NCBI GenBank assembly: GCA_028704265.1
Contig: JAQVLH010000092.1
Span: 1-5,009 of the forward strand
DNA: 5,009 nucleotides
Direction: 5' to 3'
Source of the DNA: Candidatus Nanoarchaeia archaeon
GTDB taxonomy: Archaea > Nanobdellota > Nanobdellia > Tiddalikarchaeales > Tiddalikarchaeaceae
Shown here: one piece after another, positions 1-5,009 of the stretch
How positions within the stretch are numbered: the first letter of the stretch is position 1
Layout of the letters: each line of letters opens with the position of its first letter
Program-made: the position numbers and the translations under genes
The notes under the pieces: generated by a model
What the model saw: the letters and a program-made list of their open reading frames with translations, nothing else
Told to the model about the DNA's origin: nothing
Database searches by the model: none

Positions 1-1963
1 CACTTTAACTGGAGAAGGAGATTTTAATGGAAAATTAAAAATATACGATAAATGGATTGATTATAATGAAAAAATAAATTTAAGAAAAAAATATAGTCGT
101 ACTAATTATGGTAGTTGTAATGTAAAATTAGGTTATGCCTTAGGAGAAAAGGTTGATTCAAAACTAAATGATACACAATTTGATATACTAAAGAAAAAAG
201 TTACAAATTATGGTGGCATATATATTTTCAGAGATGGATTTCGAGTATTACCATATGGTAGAGCGAGAGAAGATTTTCTTGGGTTAGAAGAGCGAAGATC
301 AAAAAGTATAGGTCAGTATTTTTTTAGTTACAGAAGACTTTTTGGTTATATTTCTATTACAAGAAAAGGGAATGAAAATTTAATTGATAAGGCAGGAAGA
401 GAAGGCTTAATAAATAACAGTTGGTACAGAGCTTTTGCCGATGATTTGGAAGGATTATTTATTTCATTAGCAAAAGACTTTTTTGGTAACAAAGCTAAAA
501 AGAGTATTTTTTTAGATCAAAAAGAGCAATTAAACCAACAAGCTAAAGCACTTGATGAAGATAAGAGAAGAGTAACCGAAGAAAAAAAACAATTTACAAG
601 AAGTTTAAAGTTATATCCTGAAAGGCTTCAAGAATATAAAAAAGAATATCAAAATTTAGTAGACTTACTTACTATAAAGTTATCTAAATCGAATGTTATA
701 TATAATGAAATAGAGTCAATTATTAATGATATTAAAGAAATGGATTTGGCATATAAAGAACTTTTACCTCAAATGCCAAAGCATTATAAACCTACTGAAC
801 GACAACTAGAGAGGTTAAATGAATACGAGAAAGAAGTTGTATTATTTACTAAAACAACCAAAAAAGAAAGCTCAAATCTATTTAAAAGAGTAAATTCTTT
901 ATTAGAAATTCATGAACTTCAAAAAGAATTTGAGAATAATTATTCTATTTATAAAAATAGACTTGAAGAAGAAGGTTTTAAGTACGGGGAAATTCTTGAA
1001 CAAAAATTAAGTGAAATATCTAGTGAATTTAAAAAGCGAAATAATTATCTAATCGATGAACTTTTCAAAGAGAAAGAAAAATTAAAACTAAACATTCAAT
1101 CAAAAGATTCGGTTTTAGAATCTATTAAATTACTAAATAATAAGTATAACTCATTGTTAAAATATCAAGAAGAAAAGATATTTCCTGCCGTAAATCATAT
1201 AAATCGAATTAATTTTGATGTTGACGAAGAAATTTTAAAGGGTGCATATCGAACTGCTTATGAAGAAATGAAAGAACAGTGGGAATTAACAAATGATATG
1301 GCTCAATTAGGTATAGCTGTTGAAATAATAGATCATGAATTTAATGTATTATATTCTGTAATTAATAATTCAGTCAAAGAATTGGAACCCAAAATAATTG
1401 ATATTCCTAATGTTTCTAAGAAGTTTACATATCTTAAAAATGCATTCCAACAATTAGAAGACAAATATGAATTATTGTCTCCTCTTTATCATGCTTCTGG
1501 TATACTAGAGAAAAATATTACAGGTGCTTCAGTTTTCAAATATTTAAAATCCTTTTTTCAAAATTCCTTTGAAAAAGAAGGAATAGATCCTTTAGCTTCT
1601 GATAAATTTTTAAATTGTAACTTTATTTGCAAAGAACCCATTGTATATGCTGTTTTCATTAATCTTATTAATAATGCTATATATTGGTTAAGAAGCAAAG
1701 AGGACAAAAAAATTGTTTTTGATTACTTTGAAGAAACAAATGAAATTTTGGTTATGAATTCTGGAGAAAAAATCAAAGATTTTCAATTAACCAAAATATT
1801 TGAAATATTCTACTCCAAAAGAGGAGGAAGAGGACTTGGGCTATACTTAGCAAAGCAAAGTCTTCAAAAAACTTCGATGGATATTTATGCTTCTAATGAT
1901 GAAAATTATAACAAATTAGATGGAGCTTGCTTTGTTATTAGAATAAATAATATAGTAAAATGA
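1..1963 (+). CDS. MORC/Hsp90-like GHKL ATPase fused to histidine-kinase-type ATPase (5'-partial)
   Basis: The reading frame is open from base 2 to the TGA at 1961-1963 (653 visible residues), so the start lies outside the window; the TTG at 446 is internal and should not be used as a start. Visible residues 1-148 resemble the part that follows the ATP-binding lobe in MORC/MutL/Hsp90-like proteins, with a YIFRDGFRVLPYG motif (74-86), an LGLEERR motif (93-99) and DKAGREGLI (129-137). Residues about 170-400 are charged and coiled-coil-like. An H-box-like helix, GIAVEIIDHEFN, holds candidate phospho-His445. Residues about 535-653 form a histidine-kinase ATPase fold: N box NLINNA (554-559), G1-like MNSGEKI with Asn586 where Asp is usual, F box KIFEIFYSK, and G2 box GRGLGL (609-614). 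No membrane segment is seen, so it is probably cytoplasmic. It overlaps the receiver gene by 4 bp. The ATPase assignments are strong; kinase activity and a defence role are inferred. The N-terminal ATP-binding lobe itself is outside the window. Confidence 0.85.
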   Translation, partial: TLTGEGDFNGKLKIYDKWIDYNEKINLRKKYSRTNYGSCNVKLGYALGEKVDSKLNDTQFDILKKKVTNYGGIYIFRDGFRVLPYGRAREDFLGLEERRSKSIGQYFFSYRRLFGYISITRKGNENLIDKAGREGLINNSWYRAFADDLEGLFISLAKDFFGNKAKKSIFLDQKEQLNQQAKALDEDKRRVTEEKKQFTRSLKLYPERLQEYKKEYQNLVDLLTIKLSKSNVIYNEIESIINDIKEMDLAYKELLPQMPKHYKPTERQLERLNEYEKEVVLFTKTTKKESSNLFKRVNSLLEIHELQKEFENNYSIYKNRLEEEGFKYGEILEQKLSEISSEFKKRNNYLIDELFKEKEKLKLNIQSKDSVLESIKLLNNKYNSLLKYQEEKIFPAVNHINRINFDVDEEILKGAYRTAYEEMKEQWELTNDMAQLGIAVEIIDHEFNVLYSVINNSVKELEPKIIDIPNVSKKFTYLKNAFQQLEDKYELLSPLYHASGILEKNITGASVFKYLKSFFQNSFEKEGIDPLASDKFLNCNFICKEPIVYAVFINLINNAIYWLRSKEDKKIVFDYFEETNEILVMNSGEKIKDFQLTKIFEIFYSKRGGRGLGLYLAKQSLQKTSMDIYASNDENYNKLDGACFVIRINNIVK

Positions 1964-3597
1964 GTTTCTACGTTCAAGAATATAAGAAGATTATTAATAA
2001 TATACTTTTTGATGCGATTAAATCTGCTATTTATATTGATGAAAATGCACTAGAACCATATACTAGGGAATCAACAAAGAACACAGATCTTGATCAAACA
2101 CAAAAATTAAGCAAAGATTTATATAAGCTGTTTTGTAATAATCATGTGGCTTTAACAGTTCATAAATTTATAAATGTTCAAACTACTAAACCTTTTTTAA
2201 ATTCTAAAGATTTAATTTTGCTAGATTGGCACCTTGATGGCGTTACATCAGGGGAAGAATTTGCATTAGAAATATTAGAAGACATTGTAAAAGAAGAGCA
2301 TATACATTTCTGTTGCATATATACCAATAATAATATAGATGATGTATTAAGCAATTGCATGTCATATTTTTCTGGACATGACCAAGCATATTATAATTTA
2401 ATTGTTGATGAATTTGAATTTGAAGATGTTTTTAACGAACAAATTCAACCATATTTAGATAAAATATTATCATTACCTCTACTTTCTAACATTAAAGAAA
2501 TTGCAAGATTACGTGTAATGATTTGGCAAAGTAATCAATCTTTAGTCTATTCAATTGAAAACGCTTCTTGTTTTTCACAAGATATAGATTTTGCTAATAA
2601 ATTAAAATCTCTTGCAATTGCCTACTCTTCATTAAAAAAATCACCGAATAGCACTTATCAAATTAAAAAAAGTGAAATAACTAAAAAAGTATTATTTATT
2701 AACAATACAATAGTATTTGTAATTAAAAAGGATCATGGAACTGATAAGAGAAAATTAATTAATAAAATAAGGGAGCAACTACTATTAGAAAATAATAGCT
2801 ATTTACTAATGTTAGGAGTGGAAATGCAAAACAATATTAAAAGAAGTAGCGCCTTTATTTCAACAAACTTAATAGATATTGAAGATAAAACTTTAGCTTA
2901 TCATTGGAAACAAAATATTAAAAATAATCATGAAGTATTTTTTAGAGAACTCATGAACAATGTTATGATTGATCAGATTGAAAATAATTGTTTAAAGAAA
3001 GAATTTAAATTATTTGAATCAAGTATACTACATAGCAGGATAACTTGCCCAGATATTAGTGAATTAAGTAAGTTAAATGTATTTTACAATGGGTCAGTTC
3101 TGCCTGATGATAGAATAATTAATTTTGGAGATATTTTCCTAGGTAATAACGGTGACTATTTTCTATGTATTACACCATTATGTGATTGTTTGCAACCTGA
3201 AAACATTAATAACAGATATTTCTTTGTTAAAGGGAAAAAGCATCCCTCAATAAAAACTGCTATTAAATTAGGGGATCAAGCATTTTTATCCTATATTGAT
3301 AGTGAAACTTGTATTATATGGTCTGGATTTAGTAATAATAACAGGGGCAATATTGATAAATACTTGCCTATTTATATTAAACCTGTTCAGTTATTTATTC
3401 CTAAGCCAAAAATCGATCAGTTAAAAATAAAATATTTAGAATATAAGCAAGAGATAAAAGGTGATAACATTGAGAATAAAGTTAGTGAAATTGGCCTAAA
3501 TTATAAGTTCACCCTTAGAAAACAATATGCACAAAGAATAGCTAATTATGCTTTTTCTCACTCAATAAGAGTCGGGATTGATTTTGTTAAAAAATGA
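1960..3597 (+). CDS. Receiver-domain protein with unassigned C-terminal region
   Basis: This 545-residue protein starts at an ATG sharing ATGA with the upstream stop, which implies translational coupling; no Shine-Dalgarno site is visible. Residues about 20-170 look like a response-regulator receiver: strand 1 SAIYIDENAL gives the acidic pair Asp27-Glu28, strand 3 DLILLDWHLDG gives phosphoacceptor candidate Asp89, and strand 4 HFCCIYTNN gives Thr122 at the usual Ser/Thr place. The conserved Lys of strand 5 is not evident, so the domain is divergent. Residues 171-545 match nothing I can name. They include a helical middle, a GDIF...ITPLCD segment (390-409), and a C-terminal YAQRIANYAFSHSIRVGIDF stretch (523-542) that looks like a conserved family signature. 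There is no helix-turn-helix output domain. The neighbouring histidine-kinase-type ATPase is the likely phosphodonor or regulator; whether the C-terminal part is an effector, an adaptor or a nucleic-acid binder cannot be told. Confidence 0.82.
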   Translation: MSFYVQEYKKIINNILFDAIKSAIYIDENALEPYTRESTKNTDLDQTQKLSKDLYKLFCNNHVALTVHKFINVQTTKPFLNSKDLILLDWHLDGVTSGEEFALEILEDIVKEEHIHFCCIYTNNNIDDVLSNCMSYFSGHDQAYYNLIVDEFEFEDVFNEQIQPYLDKILSLPLLSNIKEIARLRVMIWQSNQSLVYSIENASCFSQDIDFANKLKSLAIAYSSLKKSPNSTYQIKKSEITKKVLFINNTIVFVIKKDHGTDKRKLINKIREQLLLENNSYLLMLGVEMQNNIKRSSAFISTNLIDIEDKTLAYHWKQNIKNNHEVFFRELMNNVMIDQIENNCLKKEFKLFESSILHSRITCPDISELSKLNVFYNGSVLPDDRIINFGDIFLGNNGDYFLCITPLCDCLQPENINNRYFFVKGKKHPSIKTAIKLGDQAFLSYIDSETCIIWSGFSNNNRGNIDKYLPIYIKPVQLFIPKPKIDQLKIKYLEYKQEIKGDNIENKVSEIGLNYKFTLRKQYAQRIANYAFSHSIRVGIDFVKK

Positions 3598-3662
3598 TTG
3601 TTTGTTTACTCATTTACGAAAAAAAATCAAATCATGTCAATTTCCAGAAAAGAAACAAACAA
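3598..3662. repeat. Perfect 10-bp inverted repeat after the receiver gene, possible hairpin
   Basis: TTGTTTGTTT at 3598-3607 is the exact reverse complement of AAACAAACAA at 3653-3662, separated by 45 bases, and the left arm begins on the base after the TGA stop. It could fold at the end of the sensor/receiver transcript as a weak terminator or stabilising stem, or be a protein-binding site. The arms are simple AT-rich sequence, the loop is long and no T-run follows, so it is not a standard intrinsic terminator and may be chance. Confidence 0.35.
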
Positions 3663-3677
3663 GTTAAATACCCATCA

Positions 3678-3691
3678 TATTATCATCTTTG
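3678..3691 (+). promoter_or_regulatory. Weak promoter-like elements before vsr
   Basis: TATTAT at 3678-3683 is one base from a sigma-70 -10 box, and CATCTTTG at 3684-3691 is one base from the Bacteroidota -7 element TAnnTTTG. Neither has a convincing upstream -35/-33 partner at the right distance, and either would give an almost leaderless message because the ATG is at 3697. The 99-bp gap and the change in composition make a promoter here plausible, but the sequence evidence is thin. Confidence 0.2.
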
Positions 3692-3696
3692 TGTAA

Positions 3697-4131
3697 ATGG
3701 ACGTTTTAACCAAAGAACAACGCAGAAAAAACATGCAGGAAATTAGCAACTCAAATACAAAAATGGAAGTTGTGCTTGCTAAAGCTTTATGGGAAAAAGG
3801 ATACCGCTACAGAAAAAATGATAAAACGGTTTTTGGCAAACCCGATCTGACTTTTAAGAGATTGAAAATTGCAATTTTTGTGGATAGTGAATATTTCCAC
3901 GGAAAAGACTGGGATATCAACAAACATCGCATTAAAACCAATAGAAAATTTTGGTGGAAAAAGATTGAAAGCAATATAAAAAGAGATTGCGAGGTAAACA
4001 TTCGGCTTAAAAAGGAAGAGTGGAAAATTTTACGATTTTGGAGCAAAGACGTGCAGAAAAATTTGCTATCTTGCACAAGAAAAATTGACAGGATAATTAG
4101 TGAAAGAAGTAAAGCAAAAAAAATATTCTGA
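3697..4131 (+). CDS. vsr: Very short patch repair (Vsr-type) mismatch endonuclease
   Basis: This 144-residue protein has the usual Vsr length. Vsr nicks next to the T of T:G mismatches formed when 5-methylcytosine deaminates, starting repair and protecting methylated sites. The N-terminus MDVLTKEQRRKNMQ and the following TKMEVVLAKALW are typical and support this start; an in-frame TAA lies directly upstream at 3694-3696. No Shine-Dalgarno site is visible. GKPDLTF places catalytic Asp50 where E. coli Vsr has Asp51, SEYFHGKDW places His68 at the His69 position, and SNIKRD gives Asp97. The Cys and His residues that bind structural zinc in E. coli Vsr are replaced here (the CFWHHHHC region reads EYFHGKDW), so this belongs to the zinc-less-looking branch. 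Its end overlaps the methyltransferase gene by 32 bp, in the order vsr-dcm, the reverse of E. coli. The family call is firm; the mismatch context it prefers depends on its methyltransferase. Confidence 0.93.
   Translation: MDVLTKEQRRKNMQEISNSNTKMEVVLAKALWEKGYRYRKNDKTVFGKPDLTFKRLKIAIFVDSEYFHGKDWDINKHRIKTNRKFWWKKIESNIKRDCEVNIRLKKEEWKILRFWSKDVQKNLLSCTRKIDRIISERSKAKKIF
4090..4093 (+). promoter_or_regulatory. Ribosome binding site for the GTG start of the methyltransferase
   Basis: AGGA at 4090-4093 sits six bases before GTG 4100-4102, inside the 3' end of vsr. An in-frame TAA at 4094-4096 excludes any earlier start in this frame. The site favours GTG 4100 over the next in-frame GTG at 4151. Confidence 0.55.
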
Positions 4132-5009
4132 AATAAGAGAAAAGCTGTGTGTGGAAATTGACCATAATACAGATAGTGGCCTTGCATTCCTTACACATTA
4201 CTTCCATAGCTATCAAAACGGCGGTGCACAATACTTTCTGGCCGGTGCAAAAAAATATTTAAAAGAATTACATAAAGAGCTTAATGTAGCTGGTGAAAGC
4301 GAATTTCAATATTATTTACCAATCAAATGGGATATTCCTTTTCCATCTCCTGTAAAACCAAAGTTCAGATTTATTGATCTATTTGCAGGTATCGGTGGAA
4401 TACGCCTGGCATATCAAAAAGCCGGAGGAAAATGTGTATTCACTTCAGAATGGGACAAGTTTTCAAAGAAAACATACGAAGCAAACTTTGGCGAGGTGCC
4501 TTTTGGAGATATAACCAAAATAAAAGAAAAAGACATTCCGGATCACGATATTTTGCTTGCCGGATTTCCCTGCCAACCATTTTCAATTGCTGGAGTCAGC
4601 AAGAAAAATGCTTTAGGCAGGAAACACGGTTTCCTTGATGAAACACAGGGGACTTTGTTTTTTGATGTGGCAAGAATTATAAAATATAAAAAGCCTGCGG
4701 CTTTTATGCTTGAAAACGTAAAAAATCTTGTTTCTCATGACAAGGGAAAAACTTTTAAAGTTATTACTGAAACGTTAAAGGAATTAGGATACTCAATTCA
4801 TTTTAAGGTATTAGACGGGAAGCATTTTGTCCCTCAACACAGAGAGAGAATAATCATTGTTGGTTTCAGGAATGAAGTTTATAAAAGCAAAGAAAATTTT
4901 CATTTTCCGGAATTGCCGGAACCAACAGCAAAAATAAAAAATATACTTGAGCCAAATCCTCTGGATAAATACACTTTAACAGATAACCTTTGGAGTTATT
5001 TGCAAAAAA
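4100..5009 (+). CDS. dcm: DNA cytosine-5 methyltransferase, Dcm/EcoRII type (3'-partial)
   Basis: The frame is open from GTG 4100 to the window end (303 visible residues). The enzyme transfers a methyl group from S-adenosylmethionine to carbon 5 of cytosine in a short DNA site. Residues 1-88 form an N-terminal extension of about the size seen in E. coli Dcm. Motif I is FIDLFAGIGG (91-100), motif IV GFPCQPFS holds the catalytic Cys158, motif VI is ENV (205-207) with Glu205, and motif VIII is QHRERIIIVGF (from Gln246). The stretches CVFTSEW, AGVSKKNALGRKHGF, DTQGTLFFDV-like and DGKHFVPQHRER closely track E. coli Dcm as I recall it, which suggests a CCWGG-like target. However, the target recognition domain and motifs IX-X lie beyond the window, so specificity is not shown. 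The gene overlaps vsr by 32 bp, implying co-expression; the pairing supports a shared methylation and repair role. It may be an orphan methyltransferase or part of a restriction system. Confidence 0.93.
   Translation, partial: MKEVKQKKYSEIREKLCVEIDHNTDSGLAFLTHYFHSYQNGGAQYFLAGAKKYLKELHKELNVAGESEFQYYLPIKWDIPFPSPVKPKFRFIDLFAGIGGIRLAYQKAGGKCVFTSEWDKFSKKTYEANFGEVPFGDITKIKEKDIPDHDILLAGFPCQPFSIAGVSKKNALGRKHGFLDETQGTLFFDVARIIKYKKPAAFMLENVKNLVSHDKGKTFKVITETLKELGYSIHFKVLDGKHFVPQHRERIIIVGFRNEVYKSKENFHFPELPEPTAKIKNILEPNPLDKYTLTDNLWSYLQK

Noticed and set aside
446..448. TTG as start of the ATPase gene
   Set aside because: The same frame is open without a stop back to base 2 and encodes conserved motifs (YIFRDGFRVLPYG, DKAGREGLI) upstream, so the TTG is internal.
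2178..2360. 60-residue open frame on the minus strand
   Set aside because: It lies opposite the receiver domain, whose coding evidence is strong, and its translation has no recognisable features.
3598..3603. TTGTTT as a -35 box for vsr
   Set aside because: It has no -10 box at the right spacing and is part of the inverted repeat, about 95 bases from the start codon.
3807..4187. 126-residue hydrophobic open frame on the minus strand
   Set aside because: It is antisense to vsr; its Phe/Leu/Ser-rich look comes from reading the Lys/Glu/Arg-rich vsr codons backwards.
4405..4409. A CCTGG site as a possible regulatory target of Dcm
   Set aside because: I found only this one CCWGG in the window; it lies inside the motif I region of the coding sequence, and the specificity of this enzyme is not shown, so it has no special meaning.
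4432..4638. 68-residue open frame on the plus strand
   Set aside because: It is out of frame inside the methyltransferase, across the segment that holds the catalytic PCQ motif in the true frame.

Overview
The window comes from a low-GC bacterium using the standard code (TGA ends two of the genes). The genes between the window edges are packed on the + strand. The lack of clear Shine-Dalgarno sites before two of the three visible starts and the A-rich leaders are compatible with Bacteroidota, but the sequence does not settle the phylum. No tRNA, rRNA, CRISPR array, insertion sequence or phage gene was seen on either strand.

Left block (1-3597), very AT-rich: two genes coupled by an ATGA overlap. 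The first, cut by the window start, is a long ATP-binding protein. It carries the tail of a MORC/MutL/Hsp90-like GHKL ATPase module, then a long coiled-coil middle, then a second GHKL module of the histidine-kinase type with an H-box-like helix, N box, degenerate G1 box and G2 box. The second is a 545-residue protein with an N-terminal receiver-like domain (phosphoacceptor candidate Asp89) and a long C-terminal region that I cannot assign. Together they look like a two-component-style sensor/receiver pair in which the sensor also carries a MORC-like ATPase. No DNA-binding output domain is visible, so transcription control is not the obvious job.

Junction (3598-3696): 99 bases with a perfect 10-bp inverted repeat directly after the receiver gene's stop and only weak promoter-like elements before the next gene.

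Right block (3697-5009), less AT-rich: a Vsr-type mismatch endonuclease gene overlaps by 32 bp a Dcm/EcoRII-type cytosine-5 methyltransferase gene that runs off the window end. Vsr normally repairs the T:G mismatches left when 5-methylcytosine made by its partner deaminates, so these two form a functional unit. No restriction nuclease is visible; it may lie downstream or be absent.

Taken together this looks like part of a defence or restriction-modification island. Linkage of prokaryotic MORC/MutL-like ATPases to restriction-modification genes is established (Iyer, Abhiman and Aravind 2008). The MORC-histidine-kinase fusion plus receiver partner is the least explained part of the window and the best candidate for an under-described system.
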